Source: Chloroflexi bacterium bin125 (GTDB lineage: Bacteria > Chloroflexota > Dehalococcoidia > Bin125). From it: a DNA stretch of 64,000 nt. The translations under genes were made by a program, and so were the position numbers. Under the pieces are notes generated by a model. It did no database searches. It saw nothing but the letters and a program-made list of their open reading frames with translations, and was not told the DNA's origin. The stretch lies in NCBI GenBank assembly GCA_002239025.1, contig MPNM01000016.1, positions 1 to 64,000 of the forward strand, in the 5' to 3' direction. Below, piece by piece: positions 18,961-27,291 of the stretch (position 1 is the stretch's first letter; each line of letters starts with the position of its first letter).

Positions 18961-19752
18961 CTATTGCATCACCATTCCGCCGTCGACCACGATCGATTGT
19001 CCGGTGATGTAGTCGGAGTCGCCCGACGCGAGGAATGCGGCTGGGCCGGCAATGTCCTCCGGGGCCGCGGTCCGGCCTAGCAGGATCCGATCGGCGAACT
19101 GTTCCATCCCCTGACCTGGACGATCGGCGATTCCGAACTCGATGAAGCCTACATCCAGGTCATCCCACAAGTCAGTTCTGACAATGCCCGGACAGATCGC
19201 ATTGACTGTGATCCCATGCTGTCCGAACGCCCGAGCTCCTGCTTGTGTCAGCGCAACTACCGAGAACTTGGTGGCAGAGTAATGGGGCTGGATGTCATAG
19301 CCCTCCCGACCAGCGATCGACGCGGTGTTAATGATCTTGCCGCCTCGACCCTGCGCGATCATCTGTCTTCCGGCTTCCTGCATACAGATCAGCACACCCA
19401 GTCCATTGACCTTCATCAGGCGATCCCAATGCGCCTCTTCCACCTCCATGAAGGGACGAATCTCAGCGAGTCCAGCGTTGTTGAAGATCACATCCAATGA
19501 GTCGTGCGCTTTAAGAACCGCTCGAATTGTCGCCTGCACTCCTGCCCGATCCGACACGTCGCACTGAAGGGCCAGCGCCTCGCCGCCCGACGTGTTGATC
19601 TCCTCGGCGACGTGTTGGGCGCCGTCAATGTCCAGATCAACGACTGCAACTCGTGCACTCTCGGAGGCCAGCCGAATGGCAATCGCCCTGCCGATTCCTC
19701 GTGCCGCTCCAGTTATGACGCAAGACTTCCCTTGAAGACGTCCGTTCGCCAT
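18961..19752 (-). CDS. SDR family oxidoreductase
   Basis: A 263-residue classical SDR. TGAARGIG is the cofactor loop and VVDLDIDG, ending beta-2 with Asp, points to NAD. NNAGLAE, NTASIAGREG with catalytic Ser, and Y-S-A-T-K follow, and the C-terminus is GQSIVVDGGMVMQ. The ATG at 19752 has GGAAGGAA upstream; an 8-codon extension is rejected. Likely an alcohol or hydroxysteroid-type dehydrogenase of the FabG/7-alpha-HSDH class, but the substrate cannot be read from sequence. Confidence 0.87.
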   Translation of the reverse strand: MANGRLQGKSCVITGAARGIGRAIAIRLASESARVAVVDLDIDGAQHVAEEINTSGGEALALQCDVSDRAGVQATIRAVLKAHDSLDVIFNNAGLAEIRPFMEVEEAHWDRLMKVNGLGVLICMQEAGRQMIAQGRGGKIINTASIAGREGYDIQPHYSATKFSVVALTQAGARAFGQHGITVNAICPGIVRTDLWDDLDVGFIEFGIADRPGQGMEQFADRILLGRTAAPEDIAGPAAFLASGDSDYITGQSIVVDGGMVMQ

Positions 19753-19893
19753 GTTGGCATTCCTTCCGCGATTCACCGAGCCGTCTCGAGTGTTGTCGGC
19801 TCGCGTGCAACATAGGCGGACAGTGATCTTCGGGGATCGAGACGAGCGCTATGACTCAGGGCGACGAAACCCAGGTCGGCCAGGACCATCGCT

Positions 19894-20721
19894 ATGCTGC
19901 GCGATATGAGTAATCGATTGCAGGGCAAAGTCGCCGTCATCACGGGTGGCACCAGCGGAATCGGTGCGGCCACCGCGGAACTGTTTGTCGCGGAAGGAGC
20001 GAAGGTCGTTCTGACCGGACGTTCCCGCGAGAAGGGCTCGGCGCTGGCCGAGCAGCTAGGGCCGAACGCGATCTATCACGAGGCTGATGTGATGCGCGAG
20101 GCCAACATCAAGGCGTCGATCGACCTCGCGGTTGAGCGATTCGGACAACTCAACATCCTCTTCAACAACGCCGGCGGACCAACTCGTGGCGCGTTCGAGA
20201 CCATCTCCAGCGAAGACATAGATTACGGCGTTCATCTCCTGCTGAGCAGCGTGATGCTGGGCATCCGCTATGCCATCGAGCCGATGAAAGCGGCCGGCGG
20301 CGGAGCGATCATCAACAACTCGAGCATTGCGGCAATCCGCTACCGCCAGGGTGACCCGCTCTATTCGGCGCTCAAAGCTGCGCTGACGCACTACTCGAAG
20401 CTCGCCGGGGTTGAACTGGGACCGCATGGCATTCGGGTCAATGTAATCTCTCCCGGCGCGATCGCCACACCGATCTTCTACGGCGGCTCGGCCCGAGCGA
20501 ACACGCTCTCCGACGAAGAGAACGCCCGCAAGATGGCCAAGCTCACTACCAATCTGTCCAAGGCAACGCCAACTCCGCGAGCAGGCTTATCTGAGGACAT
20601 CGCCGAGGCAGCGCTTTACCTGGCCAGCGACGCCGGCCGCTTTGTCAACTCACACGACCTGGTGGTGGACGGCGGACGCACGTCGATGTTCAATGAGTGG
20701 TCCGAAGCAGACCGTCGATAG
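19894..20721 (+). CDS. SDR family oxidoreductase
   Basis: A 275-residue classical SDR. TGGTSGIG is the cofactor motif, TGRSREKG a basic NADP-type loop, NNAGGPTRG follows, NNSSIAAIRY carries the catalytic Ser, and the Y..K pair lies in LYSALKAALTHYSK, shifted from the plain YxxxK form. The start may be ATG 19894 (AGGA 8 nt upstream) or ATG 19906 (MSNRLQGKVAVITG). It is divergent from the neighbouring SDR, and the two share no obvious operon partner. Confidence 0.85.
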   Translation: MLRDMSNRLQGKVAVITGGTSGIGAATAELFVAEGAKVVLTGRSREKGSALAEQLGPNAIYHEADVMREANIKASIDLAVERFGQLNILFNNAGGPTRGAFETISSEDIDYGVHLLLSSVMLGIRYAIEPMKAAGGGAIINNSSIAAIRYRQGDPLYSALKAALTHYSKLAGVELGPHGIRVNVISPGAIATPIFYGGSARANTLSDEENARKMAKLTTNLSKATPTPRAGLSEDIAEAALYLASDAGRFVNSHDLVVDGGRTSMFNEWSEADRR

Positions 20722-20878
20722 CGTTGTTTAGGTCCAACCTCTTGACGCCATGCGCAGAATCTGCCTTAGCTGGCGCGATGCGGCCGCCCCAACAATTTTC
20801 AGCAACAGATAGCTCGCCACCAGGGGGTGCCAAGCCTCCGTATCATCGGATCAGGCTGCAAGGGATTCGGGGCATGCA

Positions 20879-21118
20879 ATGCGAGTGAGCGAACGAGGCC
20901 AGATCACCATTCCGAAGAGGCTGCGCGAGCAGTTCGGCCTGGATCACAACGTGGAAATCGAAATCACGCCAACAGACGAGGGCTTGCTGATCCGCAAATG
21001 CGACGACGGCCAACATCCAATCGATTGCGCCGCAGGCATTCTTGATCGTCCCGGAATCGCTTCAGGCCTCAAGTTCGACAGCGTCGATGAATACATCGAG
21101 GAGATTCGCGGCAGGTGA
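20879..21118 (+). CDS. AbrB/MazE-type antitoxin
   Basis: A 79-residue swapped-hairpin (SpoVT/AbrB) DNA-binding protein. [19 protein letters not shown] is the classic N-terminal motif. The C-terminal half, including [14 protein letters not shown], would wrap the toxin. Its stop overlaps the GTG start of a PIN fragment by 4 bp, the usual VapB-VapC coupling. The antitoxin looks intact while the toxin does not. Confidence 0.85.
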   Translation: MRVSERGQITIPKRLREQFGLDHNVEIEITPTDEGLLIRKCDDGQHPIDCAAGILDRPGIASGLKFDSVDEYIEEIRGR

Positions 21119-21324
21119 ACACTGGCATCAACACCGACATCGCCTGGGAAGCTGGACTTCGCTGGATGCGGTATCGGCAGGCTGGCGGCCCACGGACGCG
21201 GATTCTGGCTGACTTCCTGATTGGCGCTCACGCACTTGCAACCGCCGATGCGTTCCTGACACGAGATCGCGGCTTCTACGACACCTACTTTCCGGATCTG
21301 AGCAAAGCGCCAATGGGCGGCTGA
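21115..21324 (+). pseudogene. Truncated PIN-domain (VapC) toxin
   Basis: A 69-codon frame that resembles only the C-terminal half of a PIN ribonuclease. It reads [39 protein letters not shown] and YFPDL. Family members are about 130 residues and begin with an LDTN(I/V)L strand supplying the first catalytic Asp, then a Glu. Both are missing here, and the frame starts directly at the helix before the third acidic site. The GTG start overlaps the antitoxin stop, so a deletion removed the 5' half of the toxin without disturbing the junction. It is unlikely to be toxic. Confidence 0.75.
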
Positions 21325-21377
21325 GTCATCCCCGATCTCACGTCGATAGCCTTGAGCCTGAGGTCGGGAGGTTCGCC

Positions 21378-23090
21378 ATGAATGCCACAGTTCACGTTTG
21401 CTCACTTGAGGATTTGCAGCACGACGGCGTGCGCGTCGTCTCCACGGGACAGCGCACGGCTGCCGTGTTCTGGCACCGCGATCAGGTCTTTGCAGTCGAC
21501 AACCGCTGTCCGCATATGGGCTTTCCGCTGAGCCAGGGGACCGTCGCCGATGGCATCCTGACCTGTCACTGGCACCATGCCAAGTTCGACCTCTCCGGCG
21601 GATGCGCCTTTGACCTGTTTGCCGACGACGTGGCCGCATTCCGCGCGGAGGTTCGCCACGGCGAAGTCTGGCTCGACCCCGAGCCACAGGAGGAGGAAGC
21701 GGTCGCCCATTGCACGCGCAAGTTGTCGGAGGGGCTTGAGCAAAACTTGCGGCTGGTGATCGCCAAGTCGGTGATCGGTCTGTGCGAGGCAGGACGCGAA
21801 GACCTGATCCTGGCTGAGGCGGCCCGCTTTGGCGTCAAGAATCGCGCCGCCGGATGGTCCAGCGGGCTGTCGATTCTGACCGCGATGGCGAACGTATTGC
21901 CACATCTCGATGCTGATGATCGGCCTCGCGCGCTCTACCAGGGAGTCGTGCATGTCGCGCGTAGCGTGCAGGGCGAACCGCCTGACTTTGACATTGTCGC
22001 GCTCGACACCAACGAGGCTCGGCCCGAACAGTTTCGCGCCTGGTTCCGACGCTTCTCTGAAGTCCGCTCGCGCGACGCGGCGGAGCGTTGCCTGCGCACC
22101 GCTGCCGCCGCCGGCCTCGACGAGCAACAACTTGCCGACCTGGTCTTTGCGGCTTCTACCGACCACACCTTCATGGACGTCGGCCACACGCTTGATTTTG
22201 CCAACAAAGCCTGCGAGCTACTCGACGCCATCGGCTGGGACGACGCGCCCGACATCCTCAGTTCAGTCATTCCAACCATTACCGGAGCCCAACGGATGGA
22301 GGAGACATCCTCCTGGCAGCATCCAGTCGACCTGCCAAGACTGCTCGAGGAAGCCGGCGATGCACTCGACGAAGCGCTGGCCATCGGCGATGAGCGCAAC
22401 GAGTCTTGGGATGAACATCGACCAGTCGCCGAGTCGATCCTCGACGATCCTCCAGATCGCTCGCTGCGCCGAATCGTCGACGCCGCTCGCGCTGGGGCGC
22501 CACTCACCGAACTCAGCGCGACCGTCGCCTACGCAGCGGCTCGGCGTCCGCTGCACTTCCATATCTCCAATGAGTTTGGCGACTGGAACACCGTTCACCA
22601 CACATTCACATACACGAACGCCGTCGACCGTGCGATGCAGCGGGCTCCGTCACGGGAACTGGCTCGCGGCATTCTCGATGGCGCGGCATCGGTCTACCTG
22701 GAACGCTTCCTCAACATGCCGCGCCAGCCGCGGCCGGAGCCGAATGGCGGATCGAACTCGACCGACGATCTGCTCGGTCACTTCGACCGCCAGCAGCAGG
22801 TCGACGAAACTGGCCAGACCGTCGCCGACCTGCTAGCCGCTGGTCAGCAACGCGAGGTCACCCGCGCTCTCGGAACAGCGGTGTTGCGCGAGGACGCCGG
22901 GTTCCACTCATTCCAGATTTACGAAGCCGCTTTGCGTCTGGTCGACCGATTCGACGGGCGTCCCGAGGCGGACGACGTGCTAATCGGGGCAAGCCGTTTC
23001 CTCACCGCTCACGCCCCGACGGTGCGGTCGATGGGTCAAACCTACGAGACGGCCGCTCGCCTCCATCGTGGTGAGGCGCTGCATGCGTAG
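21378..23090 (+). CDS. Rieske [2Fe-2S] protein with large helical C-terminal domain
   Basis: A 570-residue protein. Residues 1-105 form a Rieske domain with CPHMG at about 37-41 and CHWHH at about 57-61 (CxH...CxxH ligands). The rest, about 450 residues, is helical and not a ring-hydroxylase catalytic domain. It contains repeated His/Asp/Glu-bearing segments: STDHTFMDVGHTLDF, RPLHFHISNEFGDWNTVHH and DAGFHSFQIYEAALRL. These could bind a metal or a second cofactor, but that is inference. It stands alone between two toxin-antitoxin loci. Function unknown; electron input to a novel oxygenase or a ferredoxin-like role are both possible. Confidence 0.75.
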   Translation: MNATVHVCSLEDLQHDGVRVVSTGQRTAAVFWHRDQVFAVDNRCPHMGFPLSQGTVADGILTCHWHHAKFDLSGGCAFDLFADDVAAFRAEVRHGEVWLDPEPQEEEAVAHCTRKLSEGLEQNLRLVIAKSVIGLCEAGREDLILAEAARFGVKNRAAGWSSGLSILTAMANVLPHLDADDRPRALYQGVVHVARSVQGEPPDFDIVALDTNEARPEQFRAWFRRFSEVRSRDAAERCLRTAAAAGLDEQQLADLVFAASTDHTFMDVGHTLDFANKACELLDAIGWDDAPDILSSVIPTITGAQRMEETSSWQHPVDLPRLLEEAGDALDEALAIGDERNESWDEHRPVAESILDDPPDRSLRRIVDAARAGAPLTELSATVAYAAARRPLHFHISNEFGDWNTVHHTFTYTNAVDRAMQRAPSRELARGILDGAASVYLERFLNMPRQPRPEPNGGSNSTDDLLGHFDRQQQVDETGQTVADLLAAGQQREVTRALGTAVLREDAGFHSFQIYEAALRLVDRFDGRPEADDVLIGASRFLTAHAPTVRSMGQTYETAARLHRGEALHA

Positions 23091-23105
23091 GCGATCTCAC
23101 ACCAC

Positions 23106-23141
23106 TTGACATCCGGACCTCTTTCAGACTATTTTCAGTCT
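23106..23141 (+). promoter_or_regulatory. Promoter and operator of the Phd/RelE locus
   Basis: A perfect TTGACA (23106-23111) is followed after 18 bp by TATTTT (23130-23135). An inverted repeat AGACT-N6-AGTCT (23126-23141) lies over the -10, where the antitoxin or toxin-antitoxin complex would be expected to bind for autorepression. The ribosome site AGGAGA follows about 10 bp before the ATG. Confidence 0.5.
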
Positions 23142-23156
23142 ACTAGGAGACCACTG

Positions 23157-23423
23157 ATGGCTCAAATTAAACCAATCAGCTACTTCAAGGCGAATGCAGC
23201 CGAAATCATTCGCACGATCGGCGAGCGTCCCGGTCCCTTCATCATTACTCAAAATGGTGAAGCCAAGGCAGTGCTCGTGGACTACGACAGCTACGAAGAG
23301 CAGCAGGAAACGCTCGCCTTGCTAAAGATCCTGGCACTGGGACAACAGCAGGTTCGCGAAGGTAAGACCAGGCCGGCCGACGAGGTCTTTGAGGAGTTGA
23401 AACAGCGCTGGCCGGTCGACTAA
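23157..23423 (+). CDS. Phd/YefM family antitoxin
   Basis: An 88-residue antitoxin. The N-terminal KPISYFKANAAEIIRTIGE and IITQNGEAKAVLVDYDSYEE are the Phd/YefM DNA-binding fold. The C-terminal LGQQQVREGKTRPADEVFEEL is the toxin-wrapping segment. The ATG at 23157 follows AGGAGACCACTG. An upstream frame-open GTG region is rejected because it covers the promoter. Its TAA overlaps the toxin ATG by one base. Confidence 0.92.
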   Translation: MAQIKPISYFKANAAEIIRTIGERPGPFIITQNGEAKAVLVDYDSYEEQQETLALLKILALGQQQVREGKTRPADEVFEELKQRWPVD

Positions 23424-23749
23424 TGCCGCACCTCGTTCGGATGACTGAGAGCGCCAGAGAAGATTCTTTGGAGATTGGCCAGTACGTCGCGGAGAACGAT
23501 TCACCCAGTAGAGCACGTTATGTAGTCGAAGGAATCGAAGAGCGTGTCGCGAGTTTGGCGGAATTCCCAGAGCGAGGTGCGCTCGTCGGTAAGTTTTTGG
23601 ATATGGGCATCTCGGGCTTCCGCGAGGTCCGCTTTCAGCCTTATCGAATCATCTATCAAGTAAGCGACAACGAGGTTCAAATTCTTCTCATCGCCGATGG
23701 TCGGCGCAACATGCACTCTTTGCTGATTCGCCGCCTGTTGCAGGGATAG
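23423..23749 (+). CDS. RelE/ParE family toxin
   Basis: A 108-residue toxin of the RelE/ParE superfamily. LVRMTESAREDSLEIGQYVAE is the first helix-strand unit. The C-terminal half has FREVRFQPYRIIYQVSDNEVQIL and the ADGRRNMHSLL tail with Arg and His residues, as in ribosome-dependent or gyrase-targeting members. Which target applies cannot be decided from sequence. It is coupled to the antitoxin by a TAATG overlap. The pair looks complete and functional. Confidence 0.92.
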   Translation: MPHLVRMTESAREDSLEIGQYVAENDSPSRARYVVEGIEERVASLAEFPERGALVGKFLDMGISGFREVRFQPYRIIYQVSDNEVQILLIADGRRNMHSLLIRRLLQG

Positions 23750-23856
23750 GCAATTCAGGTACTTCGCACTCGCGAATAGCCCCCGCTGCCGGTCCGATTT
23801 CGTTCGCCGACAGGACATCTGACATCAACTTATGTCCCGCCGTCTACGGTAGATCC

Positions 23857-24015
23857 ATGTTCAGCAGGACTCTGCATCACCTCGATCCTCGTCGGACCTT
23901 TGGTCGGGCTCGGGTGTTCATGTTTGTGCGGCCGGTCCAGGAGTTTATCCAGACCGAGAGCGCCAGCGCGGCCTTACTGATCACTGCGGCTGCGGTCGCG
24001 TTGAAGACTGCCTAA
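23857..24015 (+). pseudogene. Duplicated 5' fragment of nhaA
   Basis: A 52-codon frame, MFSRTLHHLDPRRTFGRARV onward, which repeats the first 49 residues of the intact nhaA at 24662. Only two amino acids differ over that span, although about two dozen bases differ, many of them silent. It then runs into an unrelated LKTA tail and stop. The frame is intact and would give a soluble N-terminus plus half a membrane helix, so it is best seen as the relic of a tandem nhaA duplication. The silent divergence implies the second copy stayed under selection for some time before most of it was deleted. Confidence 0.85.
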
Positions 24016-24078
24016 CGGGTCATTCGGCGCTAGCCGAACAGTAGAGAATCCGCAGTAAGCGGCGACAGGCCGCTCGAT

Positions 24079-24555
24079 TTATCCGGTTCCCCGCGCGAGC
24101 CGATTCACCGCGCTCGCCAGCTCCTCGGGGTGATGGCTGCTGATGTAGTGACGAGCTCCTTGCTTCGTCTCCACAATGACGCCGCAGCGTAGAAACGGGA
24201 CGGACATCGCGCGCCCGGGCTGGCCCTCGTCGACACCCCAGCGCATTCCCCATCCATAGTAGGAACCCCAGCGATACACCTCAGCACGAGCGCCGTCAAT
24301 CTGCTCGGCCGGAAGAGTGAGTCCCCATGGTCCAAACCGCGCTCGCATGATCCTTTCCTCAACCTTGACGTGCAACACAGCGAACAAACGCCAAATCCCC
24401 GCCAGAAACATCCCCGCGACAAGCAAGCTGAGCCCGTCGATGATTTCGCCAGTACCGACCAACAACCAGATACCTCCAATGACGAATCCGACTGAAACTG
24501 CCGCCAACGCGATCGTGACTGAACGTTGCGCGTACACATCTTCCGCGTACAGCAT
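24079..24555 (-). CDS. Two-TM membrane protein with PH-like C-terminus
   Basis: A 158-residue protein. Two hydrophobic helices (about residues 15-35 and 40-60) are followed by FGPWGLTLPAEQIDGARAEVY and a C-terminal FLRCGVIVETKQGARHYISSHHPEELASAVNRL. The latter resembles the bacterial PH-domain (YdbT/DUF-type) fold, where the last helix reads 'HxPEELAxAVNR'. The ATG at 24555 has AAGGAGAA upstream; a 12-codon extension is rejected. It lies between the nhaA relic and intact nhaA on the opposite strand, so it may have been inserted there. Function unknown. Confidence 0.72.
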   Translation of the reverse strand: MLYAEDVYAQRSVTIALAAVSVGFVIGGIWLLVGTGEIIDGLSLLVAGMFLAGIWRLFAVLHVKVEERIMRARFGPWGLTLPAEQIDGARAEVYRWGSYYGWGMRWGVDEGQPGRAMSVPFLRCGVIVETKQGARHYISSHHPEELASAVNRLARGTG

Positions 24556-24661
24556 CAGCAGGCTTCTCCTTCTTCCAGAGCGCTGCGGCATTCGGTCCTA
24601 GAGCCATGGTATCGAAGGCCTACAGTCACAAGTAGCCGCGACCGCCGGAACCTGTGAGCGC

Positions 24662-26071
24662 ATGTTTAGCCGCACGCTTCACCACCTCGATCCTCGTCGG
24701 ACCTTTGGCCGGGCTCGGGTGTTCATGTTTGTGCGGCCGGTCCAGGAGTTCATCCAGACCGAGAGCGCCAGCGCAGTCCTGTTGATCATTGCCGCCGCCG
24801 TTGCGTTGATCTGGGCGAACTCTCCCTGGAATCACGAGTACGAGCGCTTGCTGGATGCAAACATCAGCATCGATCTCGCAATCTGGGCCGTAGAGGGCAC
24901 GCTGCACTTCTGGATTAACGAAGTGGCGATGGTGCTGTTCTTCTTTGTGCTCGGCTTGGAGATCAAACGAGAAATCACGATCGGCGAACTCTCGAACCCC
25001 CGCGTGATGGCCGCGCCGATCGCCGGCGCAATCGGCGGGATGTTGTTGCCGCTGGCCATCTTCCTGCTGATCGCACAGGGCCCCGAGGCTCGCGACGGCT
25101 GGGCCATCCCGATGGCGACCGATGTGGCATTTGCCCTCGGAATCGCGACGCTGTTCGCCTCCCGTGTTCCCATCGGACTGCGGGCAATGCTGCTCACCTT
25201 CGTCATCGTCGATGACATCGGCACCGTCTTCGTCGTCGCGGTGTTTTACTCGAGCGACATTCAGGTCTTACAGGTGATCATGACCTGTGCGCTGGTCGCG
25301 CTCATGCTGGTGCTCTACCGCCTTGGAGTGCGGAGCATGATCGTGTTTGCAACGGTCGGTCTGGTCGCCTGGGGGACGATCCTCGAATCGGGCATTCACC
25401 CCACGACGCTCGGAGCGGTGTTGGGCTTCCTGACGCCCTGGCGTCCACCGATGTCGCTGGACGGATTTGTGCGCACCGCCCGGCGGCTGCTTGATCGGTT
25501 CAGCACCGGCGGTCAGTCGCCCGAGAGTCCGCTTGGCCACGACCAGGTCGTTGACGCGCTGCTTGGCCTGAGCGACCTGAGCAGTAAGGCGGTGCCTCAC
25601 GTGGATCGGCTTGAGCACCAGCTGCATCCCTGGGTTGCATTTCTCGTGATTCCTGCCTTCGCTCTGGCAAATGCGGGCGTGCAGTTTGACCCACAGGGCG
25701 TGAGCGAGGCGTTCAGCAGCAGCGTGACCTGGGGAGTGATCGTCGGGCTCGTGGTGGGCAAGCCGTTCGGTCTCATGGGGGCGACCTGGATCGCGGTCAA
25801 ACTTGGCGCTCAGCTACCGGAGGGTGTCACCTGGCAGGGCATCTGGGCGATCGGGCTGGTAGCCGGCATTGGATTCACGATCGCGCTGTTCGTCGCCGAT
25901 CTCGCCTACGCCGACGAAGAACTCTTGCGACACAGCAAGATCGGCATCCTGGCCGCTTTCGCGATCGCTGGTCCGATGGGCTTCATCGGCTTTCTGTTGT
26001 TACCCAGGATTCCTCGTCACATTCGCGCTTCCCTGCTCACCGAGGCGAGTGAGCCGACTCGCAAGCCATAG
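24662..26071 (+). CDS. nhaA: Na+/H+ antiporter NhaA
   Basis: A 469-residue integral membrane antiporter. FWINEVAMVLFFFVLGLEIKRE, MATDVAFALGIATL (pH-sensing/ion path) and FVIVDDIGTVFVVAVFY, with the paired Asp of the ion-binding site, are all present. It exports Na+ or Li+ in exchange for protons. It is longer than E. coli NhaA (388 residues), with an N-terminal lead and a hydrophilic loop of about 60 residues in the middle (around residues 265-320). A duplicate of its 5' end lies 800 bp upstream. Presence fits a marine or saline habitat. Confidence 0.95.
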   Translation: MFSRTLHHLDPRRTFGRARVFMFVRPVQEFIQTESASAVLLIIAAAVALIWANSPWNHEYERLLDANISIDLAIWAVEGTLHFWINEVAMVLFFFVLGLEIKREITIGELSNPRVMAAPIAGAIGGMLLPLAIFLLIAQGPEARDGWAIPMATDVAFALGIATLFASRVPIGLRAMLLTFVIVDDIGTVFVVAVFYSSDIQVLQVIMTCALVALMLVLYRLGVRSMIVFATVGLVAWGTILESGIHPTTLGAVLGFLTPWRPPMSLDGFVRTARRLLDRFSTGGQSPESPLGHDQVVDALLGLSDLSSKAVPHVDRLEHQLHPWVAFLVIPAFALANAGVQFDPQGVSEAFSSSVTWGVIVGLVVGKPFGLMGATWIAVKLGAQLPEGVTWQGIWAIGLVAGIGFTIALFVADLAYADEELLRHSKIGILAAFAIAGPMGFIGFLLLPRIPRHIRASLLTEASEPTRKP

Positions 26072-26259
26072 ACGCGGGCAGACAAGACTTGATGGGCTGA
26101 CTTCCTGTTCTTCGTGATCCAGGAGGGAGCAACGGGGAATGAAGTCCACGGTGAATTGGGAAGGAACGCATGGCGGCGGTGATGAAAGCGATTCCTGAGT
26201 TACCCTCGCCGAGACGAACCGGATTCGAACCTGATTGTTCAGGACCACAGGAGTAGTGC

Positions 26260-27213
26260 ATGGCACTCGACGTCCAGACGCAAGCGTTCTACGAAGAAGT
26301 GATCAAGGGGTCCGATCCCGACGCTCCGGCGATGCATGAGCGCACGCCGGAGGATGCCCGAACCTATCGAGCCGGGCTGGCTGCTTTGAGCGGGCCGGCG
26401 CCGAACATGGCGCGGGTCGAAGATCACACGATCGAGCAGTCCGATGGATCCTTCCGGATTCGAGTCCTGGTACCGATTGAACCGCCAGCGGGCGTGATCG
26501 TGTACTACCACGGCGGCGGCTGGGTCGTAGGATCCATCGACGAATCGGACACGCTGGGCCGCAAGCTGGCCGAGCGGACTTCGTGTGCGGTGGTGATGGT
26601 CAACTATCGGCTCGCGCCCGAGCACCGTTACCCGATCGCGGTCGACGATTCCTACGCGGCGCTGGAGTGGGCAGCTGCTCACATGAATGAGATCGCCGGC
26701 GGTGAGGTTCCCCTGATCGTCGCCGGCGACAGCGCCGGTGGAAACCTGTCGGCAGTGATGGCCGTCCGAGCCCGCGACCGTAATGGCCCCGAGATCGCGA
26801 TGCAGGTCCTGATCTATCCAGTCACAGACGCAAACTTTGACCGTCCCTCGTACCTGGACCCCGAGAATCAGCTCCTGCTGACTCGGGACTCGATGATCTG
26901 GTTCTTCGACCACTACATCCCGGACCCCGCCCGGCGCACCGAGCCGGATGCCTCACCGCTCTACACGGAGGATCTCTCCGGGTTGCCACCTGCCGTGGTG
27001 CTCACCGCCGAGCATGACCCCTTGCGCGACGAAGGCGAGGAATACGCCCAACGGCTCGAGGATGCCGGCGTCGAGGTCAACCTGCAGCGCCACAAGGGTC
27101 AGATGCACGCCTTCTTCGCACTATTGATGCTGCCAGGCAGCGAACGCGGTATGCAACAAGTCGTCAGGGCGATTCGTGCGCTTGTCGTGCGGTTCGCGCA
27201 CGCCAACCGGTAG
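26260..27213 (+). CDS. Alpha/beta hydrolase, hormone-sensitive-lipase-type esterase
   Basis: A 317-residue esterase of the HSL (family IV) class. The oxyanion-hole motif is HGGGW (in VIVYYHGGGWVVGS) and the nucleophile lies in GDSAGG. Asp and His follow in TAEHDPLRDEG and KGQMHAF. The ATG has CAGGAG 9 nt before it. A Baeyer-Villiger monooxygenase follows 78 bp downstream on the same strand. The pair suggests that the monooxygenase turns a ketone into an ester or lactone and this enzyme hydrolyses it. Confidence 0.92.
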   Translation: MALDVQTQAFYEEVIKGSDPDAPAMHERTPEDARTYRAGLAALSGPAPNMARVEDHTIEQSDGSFRIRVLVPIEPPAGVIVYYHGGGWVVGSIDESDTLGRKLAERTSCAVVMVNYRLAPEHRYPIAVDDSYAALEWAAAHMNEIAGGEVPLIVAGDSAGGNLSAVMAVRARDRNGPEIAMQVLIYPVTDANFDRPSYLDPENQLLLTRDSMIWFFDHYIPDPARRTEPDASPLYTEDLSGLPPAVVLTAEHDPLRDEGEEYAQRLEDAGVEVNLQRHKGQMHAFFALLMLPGSERGMQQVVRAIRALVVRFAHANR

Positions 27214-27291
27214 ACTCGCGGTATTCGAGTCGCTCCCATTGCCAGTGGAGCCCGTCAGGTCGTGCCAGGCGGGACAGAGAGAAGAACGAAC

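Noticed and set aside
18520-19080. Plus-strand frame of about 186 codons in the gap after the haem peroxidase
   Set aside because: It has no family features or ribosome site and runs into the antisense of the SDR gene.
24832-25224. 130-codon minus-strand frame opposite nhaA
   Set aside because: Antisense of a membrane protein gene, with no independent support.
26195-26250. A GGATTCGAACC motif resembling a reverse tRNA T-arm
   Set aside because: The five-base stem around the TTCGAAT loop does not pair, and no D-arm, anticodon arm or acceptor stem could be found on either side.
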